Assembly: GCA_042408595.1 (NCBI GenBank)
Contig: JBHOQX010000130.1
Coordinates: 8,703-72,702, forward strand
Origin: JBHOQX01 sp042408595
Lineage (GTDB): Bacteria > Chloroflexota > Chloroflexia > Chloroflexales > Roseiflexaceae
DNA length: 64,000 bases
Direction: 5' to 3'
Below the pieces are notes generated by a model. The model did not search any database. It was not told the origin of the DNA and saw only the letters and a list, made by a program, of their open reading frames with translations. Positions 34,215 to 41,430 of the stretch are shown here, one piece after another. The position numbers and the translations under genes were made by a program. How positions within the stretch are numbered: position 1 is the stretch's first letter; the number at the start of each line of letters is the position of its first letter.

Positions 34215-35048
34215 CCAGTCCTCCTCGCCCGGTGGCTGCCGCGTCGCGCCCCGGCGGTAGGCGTCCGGCGCAACGCCGTACCAGGCCTTGAAGCGCCGCG
34301 AGAAGTGGAACGGCGACTCGAACCCGGCCGCGCGCGCGATCTCCCCAACTGGCCGGTCGGTGAACTCCAGCAGCCGGGCGGCATGCCGCAACCGCAGCGC
34401 CAAGTGCGCACGGGCGATCGACTCGCCGGTCTGCTCGCGGAACAGATGCGCCAACCGCGACGGTGAGAGCGCTACCTCGCGCGCCAGTTCCGCGATGCTC
34501 AGCGGGCGCGCGATCGTCTCGGACAGGCGCCGCAGCACGGCATCCACCCGCGGATCGAGCGGCGTCGCCCCACCCAGCGCACAGCCGCGTGCCACCAGCA
34601 GCACTTCCTCCAGGGCGTTCATCGCCAACTCGCCGCCGAGCGGATCGGCCCGCCGGCTGTCGGCCAGCAGCCGCGCGAAGGCGCGCTCGGCCCGCCCGCG
34701 CTCGGCCTCCGGGAGGCGAACGGCCAGCAGCCCCGGGCTGAGCGCCGGGAGCTGGAGCCAGCCGGCCCAGGCGGCGCGCGGGGTGAAGTGCGCCCAATCG
34801 AAGACCCATGGCGCGTCCGGCCCGGCGGTGGCGTAGTCGTGCGGGGCGCCCGGTGCGAGCAGCACCAGTTCGCCAGGGCGGCAGACGTGCGCGCCACCGG
34901 GGAAACGGTAGCAGCCGGCCCCCGCACGCGTCAGCGTCGCCAGCCAGTCGGGGCGGCCGTCGGGGCGGCGCACGCGGTAGCCGAGCGCTTCGTCCGCAGC
35001 ATCGGCGACATGAATCCCAGGGGCGAGACGAACGGCACTCATCGGCAT
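34209..35048 (-). CDS. AraC family transcriptional regulator
   Basis: 279 residues. N-terminal cupin-like sensor domain (YRFPGGAHVCRPGELVLLAPG, a beta-barrel with conserved His), then two C-terminal HTH motifs in about 180-270: SIAELAREVALSPSRLAHLFREQ and GEIARAAGFESPFHFSRRFKAWYG, as in AraC/XylS members. It is divergent from the PhyH dioxygenase gene, a classical position for a regulator of that gene. Its stop overlaps the end of pcrA tail to tail by 6 bp. The inducer is unknown. Confidence 0.92.
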   Translation of the reverse strand: MPMSAVRLAPGIHVADAADEALGYRVRRPDGRPDWLATLTRAGAGCYRFPGGAHVCRPGELVLLAPGAPHDYATAGPDAPWVFDWAHFTPRAAWAGWLQLPALSPGLLAVRLPEAERGRAERAFARLLADSRRADPLGGELAMNALEEVLLVARGCALGGATPLDPRVDAVLRRLSETIARPLSIAELAREVALSPSRLAHLFREQTGESIARAHLALRLRHAARLLEFTDRPVGEIARAAGFESPFHFSRRFKAWYGVAPDAYRRGATRQPPGEEDWL

Positions 35049-35145
35049 AGCAGAATCAGGCAGATCGGCAGGCGGAACAGGTATGGCATCGCGGCGGGCG
35101 GCGCGCTATGCTCAGGCAGAAGCATGTGTTCAAGGAGGCACAATC

Positions 35146-35985
35146 ATGATCACCTCGGAACTCAAGCGCGCCTACGACGAGCAGGGCTACGTTGTCGTGC
35201 CGCAGCTCTTCGCACCGGATGAAGTCGCGGCGCTGCGCGAGCACTACATGCGCCTGCGCGTCGCCGGCACATACCCCGGCGACGACGCCGGGATCGACCT
35301 CGGCGCGGCCGACCCGCTCAAGCGCTACCCGCGCATGATCCATATGCATCGCTGGGATGAGACGAGCCTGCGCTGGATGCTCGATCCGCGCATCAACGCC
35401 TGCCTGACGGCGCTGCTCGGGCAGGAGCCCTACGCTGTGCAAACCATGCTCTACTTCAAGCCGGCGGGCGCCCGCGGGCAGGCGCTGCACCAGGACCAGT
35501 ACTACCTGCGCGTCCAGCCCGGCACCTGCATGGCCGCCTGGCTGGCGCTGGACGACTGCGACGAGGCGAACGGCTGCATGCAGGTTGTGCCGGGCAGCCA
35601 TACCTGGCCGGTGTTGTGCGCCACCAAGGCCGACACGACGCAGAGCTTCACCGACGTGACGGTGCCGCTGCCGAAGGGCACGGAGGTGCGCCCGGTGATC
35701 ATGCGCGCCGGAGATGTGCTGTTCTTCAACGGCCAGTTGGTGCACGGCAGCTTCCCGAACCGGACGACCGACCGCTTCCGCCGTTCGCTGATCGGCCACT
35801 ACATCCAGGGCGAGGCGAGCGAAGTCGCGCGCTGGTACCACCCGGTGCTGCGGATGGATGGCACGCCGCTGGAGCTGGGCGTCAGCCCCGGCGGGATGCG
35901 CTGCGGCCTGTGGGTCGAGCAGGACGGTACGCCTGCGCTGGTGGAGGATGGGTACCAGGTCGTCGATCCGGCGACGCACGATTAG
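35146..35985 (+). CDS. Phytanoyl-CoA dioxygenase (PhyH) family protein
   Basis: 279 residues of the Fe(II)/2-oxoglutarate oxygenase fold. The metal-binding HxD is in QALHQDQYYLR; the distal His in GQLVHGSFPNRTTDRFRRSL, with the 2-oxoglutarate Arg downstream. Length fits bacterial PhyH hydroxylases (ectoine hydroxylase or natural-product type), but the substrate is unknown. Start ATG 35146 has AAGGAGG 7-8 bp upstream. Divergent from the AraC gene; the intergenic region is about 97 bp and should hold both promoters. Confidence 0.9.
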   Translation: MITSELKRAYDEQGYVVVPQLFAPDEVAALREHYMRLRVAGTYPGDDAGIDLGAADPLKRYPRMIHMHRWDETSLRWMLDPRINACLTALLGQEPYAVQTMLYFKPAGARGQALHQDQYYLRVQPGTCMAAWLALDDCDEANGCMQVVPGSHTWPVLCATKADTTQSFTDVTVPLPKGTEVRPVIMRAGDVLFFNGQLVHGSFPNRTTDRFRRSLIGHYIQGEASEVARWYHPVLRMDGTPLELGVSPGGMRCGLWVEQDGTPALVEDGYQVVDPATHD

Positions 35986-36074
35986 GACGCGGTACAGGGC
36001 GCATGGTGCGCCAGACGCTGGACGACCGACGATGGACGAACGGCCGACACGGCTGCCCCGATCGTGCCACCCGC

Positions 36075-37652
36075 TCAGGCCTCCTCGTCACCATCTAGCG
36101 TGTGCAGCACGCGGTGGGCCTTGAGCGCCAGCCAGAGCGCCAGCCGGTCCTCGGCATCGTCCAGGTCCATCCCGCTGATCTCGCTGATCCGCTCGATCCG
36201 GTAGATCAGGGTGTTGCGGTGCACATGGAGCGCGCCGGCGGTGCGCGCCAGGTTGCCCAGGTGGTCGAAGAACGCTTCCAGCGTCTTGACCAATTCCGCG
36301 CGCTGCTCGCGGTCGTATTCGACGATCGGCGCGAGCGTCGCCCGGTAGAACTCCCAGAGCTCGGACTGCTCGCGCAGCAGCAGCAGCAGCCGGTAGACGC
36401 CGAGATCGCCGTATTCGAGCACCCGGCTGGTCTCGAAGAGCTGCCGGCCAATGCGGAGCGCCTGCTCGGCTTCGCGCAGCGAGTGCGGCCAGGCCGCGAC
36501 GCTGGGCGCCTCCTTGCCGAGCGCCAGAACGACCTGCGGCAGCTCTGGCGCGAGCTTGCGCCGGAGCTGCTCGGCCAGCTCGCGGGGGCGCGGGCCGGTG
36601 TCGCGGTGCGGCAGATAGCAGAGGACGCCGTCGCCGCGGCGCATCGTCGGAGCGGCCAGCCCGAGCGACGCCAGCCCGGCGTTGATCAGGCCCACGGCAC
36701 GCGCCACGGCATCATCCGCCGCGCCGTTGGAGGCGGCGGGCGCCACCGAGCAGAGCAGGGCGGTGTGCGGCAGCCGCAGGTCGTAGCCAAGCTCGGCGGC
36801 GCGGCGGTGCAGCGCCTCGGTGTCGCCCGGCGGCCCCATGAGCACCGCCTGGACAAAATCGCCGCGCAGCCGCTCTTCGGCGGCCTGCACCGCCTGCTCC
36901 TTCGCCAGTTCGAGCGCGATCGCCGTGGCGGCCTGCTGCGCTGCCACCCGGTCCCACTCGTCCAGCTCGGCACCGGCCAGCGCGACAAACCCGAGCCGAT
37001 CCCCGGCCGCGCCGAGCGGCTGCACCCACACCGCCTGGCCGAGCTGGGTCGTCGCGCCGGGGGCGGTCGGGCGCAGTGTCTGCAGGGCGACTCGCCCGGA
37101 GCCGCGCCCGCGGATCGCGCGCGTCTCGCCGTAGGCGGTGTAACAGGCGGCGGCCTGCCCGGTGCGCTCCACTAGCGTTTCGAGCAGGCCGCCGAGGCCC
37201 GCGCCACCGAGCGAGCGTTGGGTGAGCAGGCTGGCGAGTTGGGCAGCGCGGCGCTCGACCTGCGCCTCGTAGTCGGTGATCAGCCGCTGCACCTCGCGTT
37301 CGACCTCGCGCAGGCTGGCCCCGCCCGGCAGGTGCAGCAGCGGCAGCCGCGCCGCATCTGCCGCGGCGCGGTCCGCGTCCGAGGGCTCGCCCAGCACTGC
37401 GATCGCCGCGACCGGCACGCTGGCGAGGCGCTCGATCAGCTCGGCCAGCGTCAGCCGGTCGTCCAGCGCCTTGATCCCGTCCACCGGCACGAGCGCCAGC
37501 TCGCCGCCGCGCAGGTTCAGGAACGCCGGCGGTGTGGCGCGTAGCGCTGCGATCCAACTGACCTGGTGGGATAGCCCGGCGCTCCCCGCGACGACGGTTG
37601 TGCCGGCGGGCAACGCCAACCGCAGAACATCTCGTACGATAATCGGGGCCAT
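36075..37652 (-). CDS. PucR family transcriptional regulator
   Basis: 525 residues. The N-terminal PucR domain (MAPIIVRDVLRLALPAGTT and LRATPPAFLNLRGGELALV) is followed by a GAF-like or linker middle and a C-terminal helix-turn-helix of the CdaR/PucR type: LARTAGALHVHRNTLIYRIERI and ALWLALKAHRVL. PucR regulators usually control purine or urate catabolism or related nitrogen pathways, though no such enzyme is adjacent. It follows the Eis-like acetyltransferase by 18 bp on the same strand, so the two are likely one unit. Confidence 0.9.
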   Translation of the reverse strand: MAPIIVRDVLRLALPAGTTVVAGSAGLSHQVSWIAALRATPPAFLNLRGGELALVPVDGIKALDDRLTLAELIERLASVPVAAIAVLGEPSDADRAAADAARLPLLHLPGGASLREVEREVQRLITDYEAQVERRAAQLASLLTQRSLGGAGLGGLLETLVERTGQAAACYTAYGETRAIRGRGSGRVALQTLRPTAPGATTQLGQAVWVQPLGAAGDRLGFVALAGAELDEWDRVAAQQAATAIALELAKEQAVQAAEERLRGDFVQAVLMGPPGDTEALHRRAAELGYDLRLPHTALLCSVAPAASNGAADDAVARAVGLINAGLASLGLAAPTMRRGDGVLCYLPHRDTGPRPRELAEQLRRKLAPELPQVVLALGKEAPSVAAWPHSLREAEQALRIGRQLFETSRVLEYGDLGVYRLLLLLREQSELWEFYRATLAPIVEYDREQRAELVKTLEAFFDHLGNLARTAGALHVHRNTLIYRIERISEISGMDLDDAEDRLALWLALKAHRVLHTLDGDEEA

Positions 37653-37670
37653 ATCCGTCGCGCGAAGGTT

Positions 37671-38852
37671 CTACAGAACCACCGGAAACAAGGCGTCGAA
37701 CAGCCCGAGCGCCTGGTCGTCGCAGTCGAGTCCGCCCGCCGCGCGCAGGTCGGCGGCGTCGCGGTAGCCGAGCAGGAGCTGCGTGAGGGCCGGGAGCGCC
37801 GCCCGCCGCAGCCGCACATCCGCCGGGCGCGAGCCATCGATCGCGTCGGCGCGACCATCCGCCAGCACCAGCGTCACCCGCTCATCGTCGGTCTCGATCC
37901 CGATGGCGCCGCTCCAGCCGGCATAACGCGACACCGCGAGTCGGCGCTCCAGTTCCGGCGCAAGGGCGGCGAGCGCAGCGGCAATATCCACAATCCCGGC
38001 CTGCTCGACCATCCCCGCGGATGGCGCGGCCCGGAGCCGAAGCTCTCCACCCAGCTGCAGCGCGGCCCGCGCGATCAGGTGCCCCGGCGGCAGGTCCAGC
38101 GGTACGATCGGGCGGCTAGCAGCGGCCGCGCCGAGGCCGGCGAGCATGGCGGCTGCACTGCCGGAGTCGGCGGCGGCAGCCTCGGCGATGCGCAGCGCGC
38201 CACCATCGCCAGGCGCCGGCGGCGCCAGCAGCGAATAGCCCACCAGGCGATCCTGGCGGTCGCGCAGAGTCAACGGCGGGGGGCTGTCCGCCAGCAGCGC
38301 GCGCCAGTCCGGCAATGCGCGCTCCTGGGACAACGCCAGGGCGCCGTAGCAGCGATCAAAGAGCGCCGCAAGTTCGTCGATCTCCGGCTGCACCTCCGGC
38401 ACAAGGGGGCGCCCGGCCGGGAGCCGCTCGGGCAGGGCGACCACCGCATCGTAGCGGTATGGCGCGAAGCCGAACGAGGCGGCGAGCGCCAGCGGGGCGC
38501 ACAGCAGCGCGAACGGGAGCCCTTCATCATACAGCGCCCGAAGCGCGGCCCCCATCAGCGCCGTGAACATCCCCTGCCGCCGGTCTGCCGGGCGGACGAA
38601 GACATGCTCCAGCCGGCCGGCTTCGAGCGTGGCGGCGCCGAGCCGGCGACGTTCGTGCCCCAGCAGGGCGTAGCCGGCGATCTCCCCGCCGCGCTCCGCC
38701 AGCAGGGTGAAAGCGGGCCGGTAGCGCGGCCGGGCCAGGTGCGCGTCGAAGCCGCGGGCCCGCTCCTCGCTCAGCTCGCCGCCGATGAACGCCCGCAGGC
38801 GCGCGGTGTCGCCGGGCCGGTCGGCAGGCCGGATGTCCGTATTGGCTGACAT
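37671..38852 (-). CDS. Eis-like GNAT acetyltransferase
   Basis: 393 residues, Eis-sized. The N-terminal GNAT core has LEHVFVRPADRRQGMFTALMGAALRAL (acetyl-CoA P-loop R/QxxG). A second GNAT-like part and a C-terminal SCP2-like domain (about 290-390) follow, as in the Eis family, whose members acetylate aminoglycosides, polyamines or proteins. The C-terminal carboxylate needed for catalysis in Eis appears as the acidic end ALFPVVL. Start ATG 38852 has AGGGGA 7-8 bp upstream; an in-frame TTG is 6 bp earlier. It is upstream of pucR by 18 bp. Confidence 0.82.
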   Translation of the reverse strand: MSANTDIRPADRPGDTARLRAFIGGELSEERARGFDAHLARPRYRPAFTLLAERGGEIAGYALLGHERRRLGAATLEAGRLEHVFVRPADRRQGMFTALMGAALRALYDEGLPFALLCAPLALAASFGFAPYRYDAVVALPERLPAGRPLVPEVQPEIDELAALFDRCYGALALSQERALPDWRALLADSPPPLTLRDRQDRLVGYSLLAPPAPGDGGALRIAEAAAADSGSAAAMLAGLGAAAASRPIVPLDLPPGHLIARAALQLGGELRLRAAPSAGMVEQAGIVDIAAALAALAPELERRLAVSRYAGWSGAIGIETDDERVTLVLADGRADAIDGSRPADVRLRRAALPALTQLLLGYRDAADLRAAGGLDCDDQALGLFDALFPVVL

Positions 38853-38879
38853 GCACAAATCCCCTGACCGTAGCCAGGT

Positions 38880-38888
38880 ATTATAGCA
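38880..38888 (-). promoter_or_regulatory. Extended -10 promoter for the Eis-like gene
   Basis: On the minus strand TGCTATAAT, with no convincing -35. About 28 bp before ATG 38852. Confidence 0.65.
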
Positions 38889-38900
38889 CCAGTTGACCGC

Positions 38901-39225
38901 CCATCTGTCGCGGGCGGATCGGCGCCAAGGGCTACTTTTACCAATCGCCTCTGACACGGTCGCCGTCTGTCGCCCATCGCCTATTGCCTGGCGCGGGCCA
39001 CCTCTCAGAAGCGGGATTGCGGCCCTCCCAGAAGTATGTTTTTCCGCCGACGCAGCCGGGATCTGCGGCCTTTCCCCCTGGTTCCCCTCTCCCGGATGAG
39101 GGGAGGGGGCCAACGGCTAAGGCGCGGCAGCGCCTGTCGCGCCCGTCGTTTGCCGCCGCAGCGCCGCGCAACCTGTGCTAGACTTGCGGCAGCAGCATGG
39201 GCCGCCGTGCCGACCACCTGTGACA
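38901..39225. other. Spacer with short dyads, divergent from the Eis-like gene
   Basis: Between the Eis-like promoter and the DNA methyltransferase. It contains GTCGCCCATCGCCTATTGCC-type short-motif DNA (38966-38990), and CCCCTCTCCC-GGAT-GAGGGGAGGGGG (about 39084-39109), a C-rich/G-rich dyad. No gene is seen. Confidence 0.45.
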
Positions 39226-40095
39226 ATGGCTGACGACACGACCAACGAACCCGACCTGGCCACGACGAACGGCCGCATCGACCCGCGCAACCGGTTGAAC
39301 ACGCTGACCGGGCGCGAGTGGACCTACGCGCTGCGCTCGGTGATCTCCACGCGCTACCCGACGAGCGGCGACGGCGCGTACGCCCACCACCTGCGCCGCG
39401 TCCACCCCTCGCCCAAGCCGCCGCAACTGCTGGCCGAGCTCATCCGTTTCTTCAGCAAGCCGGGGGCGCGCGTGCTCGACCCATTCGCCGGGGTCGGCGG
39501 GACACTGCTGGCCTGCGCGCTGGAGGGCCGCCAGGGGTTCGGCGTCGAACTATCGCCGGAGTACGCCGCGGTCTACCAGGCCGTCTGCGCCGAGCTTGGC
39601 CTCGCGCCGCAGACGCTGGTCGTCGGCGACGCGCGCCGGCTGGCGGAGTACGCCGCGCTCGGCGAGGCGCCGTTCGACCTGGTGCTGACCGACCCGCCCT
39701 ATGCGACGATGATGGCCCGCCCGAAGACCGGAGAGCGCAAGAAGCGCGGCCAGGGCGCGGCGACGCCCTTCACCGCCGACCCGGCCGACCTGGGGAATCT
39801 CGGGTACTGGGAGTTCCTGCCGGCGCTGCGCGCGGCGCTCCTGCCGGCGCTGGACCGGCTGCGGCCGCACGGTTACCTGGTGCTGTTCACCAAGGACCTC
39901 CAGCCGACCCGCGAGCATCACAACATGCTCCACGCCGACCTGACCGCGGAATTGCTGAAAGTGCCGGGGCTGGCGTTCCGCGGCTACCGCATCTGGCACG
40001 ACCAGAGCCAGAATCTCTACCCGTTCGGCTATCCGTTCGCGTTTGTGGCGAACCAGGTGCATCAGTTCATTTTGATCTTTCGCAAGGAGCGCTGA
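39226..40095 (+). CDS. Orphan DNA (N4-cytosine/N6-adenine) methyltransferase
   Basis: 289 residues. SAM motif I is VLDPFAGVGGTLLACAL (about 84-100) and catalytic motif IV is LVLTDPPYATMM (about 150-161), so the order is I then IV. This is opposite to the usual N6_N4_Mtase (beta-class) arrangement. The C-terminal YRIWHDQSQNLYPFGYPFAF is also family-like. No restriction enzyme gene is adjacent, so it is an orphan with an unknown recognition site, though an RNA target cannot be excluded. Start ATG 39226 was chosen because conservation begins near here; the upstream in-frame part looks like spacer. Its own ribosome binding site is weak. Confidence 0.8.
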   Translation: MADDTTNEPDLATTNGRIDPRNRLNTLTGREWTYALRSVISTRYPTSGDGAYAHHLRRVHPSPKPPQLLAELIRFFSKPGARVLDPFAGVGGTLLACALEGRQGFGVELSPEYAAVYQAVCAELGLAPQTLVVGDARRLAEYAALGEAPFDLVLTDPPYATMMARPKTGERKKRGQGAATPFTADPADLGNLGYWEFLPALRAALLPALDRLRPHGYLVLFTKDLQPTREHHNMLHADLTAELLKVPGLAFRGYRIWHDQSQNLYPFGYPFAFVANQVHQFILIFRKER

Positions 40096-40110
40096 GTGGC
40101 TGCCCGACGC

Positions 40111-40180
40111 AGGGAGCGTTGGCGGGCGCCGCCCCCCACGGCGTTCGTTTTCGCGCGCGCACGCGCCCCAACGGGAGCCC
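40111..40180 (+). repeat. GGGAGGT-TGGCGGGC intergenic repeat, copy 2
   Basis: AGGGAGCGTTGGCGGGCGCC, then GCCCCCCACGGCGTTCGTTT, then CGCGCGCGCACGCGCCCCAACGGG. Its ends are imperfect inverted repeats of each other (CGTTGGCGGGCGC versus GCGCCCCAACGG). Confidence 0.55.
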
Positions 40181-40202
40181 GGCGCCCTATTCAGGAGCCA
40201 CC

Positions 40203-41309
40203 ATGCAACGACAACTCGGCGTTGGGGTGCTCGGCCTGCACGAAGGGCTGACCATGCTGGTGGCGCTGACGCGTCCGGAGCGCCCGGCGGGCCTCGGCGG
40301 GCCGGTGTGGCGCCCGGCGCACGCCCGTGCGGTGGCCGGCTGCGATCTGCGGCCCGAAAAGCTGGCCGCGGCGCGGGCCCGTTGCCCCGGGCTGTTCTAC
40401 ACCAGCGACTACGGCGCGATGCTGGCGCGCGACGATGTCGATATCGTCGCCATCTACACGCCCGACCCGCTCCATGGCGACCACATCCGCCGGGCGTTCG
40501 CCGCCGGCAAGCACGTGATCTGCACCAAGCCACTGGTCAACACGCTCGACGATGCGCGGGCCCTCGCGCGGCTGGCGCCCACCACCACCTGCAAGCTGCT
40601 GGTAGGCCAGAGCACCCGCTTCTTCGAGCCGTTTGCGCGCCAGCGCGCCGCCTATGAGCGGGGCGAGATCGGCCGGCTGGAACTGCTCGACGCGCACTAT
40701 GTCCACCGCATGGACTGGTTCTACGAAAAGAGCCCATGGGCCGCGACCGAGAGCGATTGGGTCTTCCTCGGCATGAGCCATCCGCTCGACCTGGCCGTGT
40801 GGTATCTCGGCCAAGTCGACGAGGTACACGCGCTGGCGTCGTTCTCGGCGCTGGCCCGGCGCTATGGCGCGCGCTCGCCGGATATCTGCAGCGTGCACCT
40901 GCGCGGCGGCACGGCCGTCGGGCGCGTGCTGGGGCACTACGGCCTGCACGAGGTACACAGCGCGCGCAACCCGATCGAGCTCTGGTTGTGCGGCGACGCC
41001 GGCAGCAGCCTGGCGCAATATCACGGGATGCGTTATGTCTACACTAACCCGGACGGAACGACGCACGAGGAGGACTCGCTCGCCAGCCGGCGGACCTATT
41101 ATTTCAACGATGAAGTCCACGGCAGCCACCACGGCGAGTTCGCCAATTATGTCGAATATTTCGCCCGGGCGCTGATCGAGGGCACGCCATACCGGCCGGA
41201 CTTGCGCGAAGGGCTCGAGGTGTTCTGCGTCATGGAGGCGGTACGGCGCGCGATCGCGCGCAACGCCGCCGTGCTGGTGGACGAGGTGCGGGGCGAGCTT
41301 GCCGGCTGA
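40203..41309 (+). CDS. Gfo/Idh/MocA family oxidoreductase
   Basis: 368 residues. An N-terminal Rossmann-like domain (GVGVLGLHEGLTML, divergent glycine motif) is followed by DDVDIVAIYTPDPLHGDHI and the family signature GKHVICTKPLVNTLDDA, where the Lys-Pro pair is the usual EKP variant. A C-terminal alpha/beta domain with conserved HPLD-like GMSHPLDLAVWYLG follows. NAD(P)-dependent sugar or inositol oxidoreductase is likely; substrate unknown. Start ATG 40203 has GGAG upstream. It ends 121 bp before the 3' end of the convergent six-gene operon. Confidence 0.86.
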   Translation: MQRQLGVGVLGLHEGLTMLVALTRPERPAGLGGPVWRPAHARAVAGCDLRPEKLAAARARCPGLFYTSDYGAMLARDDVDIVAIYTPDPLHGDHIRRAFAAGKHVICTKPLVNTLDDARALARLAPTTTCKLLVGQSTRFFEPFARQRAAYERGEIGRLELLDAHYVHRMDWFYEKSPWAATESDWVFLGMSHPLDLAVWYLGQVDEVHALASFSALARRYGARSPDICSVHLRGGTAVGRVLGHYGLHEVHSARNPIELWLCGDAGSSLAQYHGMRYVYTNPDGTTHEEDSLASRRTYYFNDEVHGSHHGEFANYVEYFARALIEGTPYRPDLREGLEVFCVMEAVRRAIARNAAVLVDEVRGELAG

Positions 41310-41356
41310 CGCTTCGGAGAGCGCGCCGCAGCCCCCGCCCGCCGGTGGTGGGGCTC

Positions 41357-41412
41357 CTCGGCGGCGCCGCGACGCCGACCTTGCCATACACCCCGCGCAC
41401 GGCGCCGCCGAG
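41357..41412. repeat. 13-bp perfect inverted repeat between convergent units
   Basis: CTCGGCGGCGCCG (41357-41369) and its perfect complement CGGCGCCGCCGAG (41400-41412), 30 bp apart. It lies just beyond the stop of the six-gene operon and 47 bp after the oxidoreductase gene, so it may end transcripts from both sides, but it has no T-run. Confidence 0.6.
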
Positions 41413-41430
41413 CAACCAGCCGCAACTGGC

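Noticed and set aside
39318..40202. Upstream extension of the Gfo/Idh gene
   Set aside because: It is a shadow of the DNA methyltransferase; the family part starts at ATG 40203.
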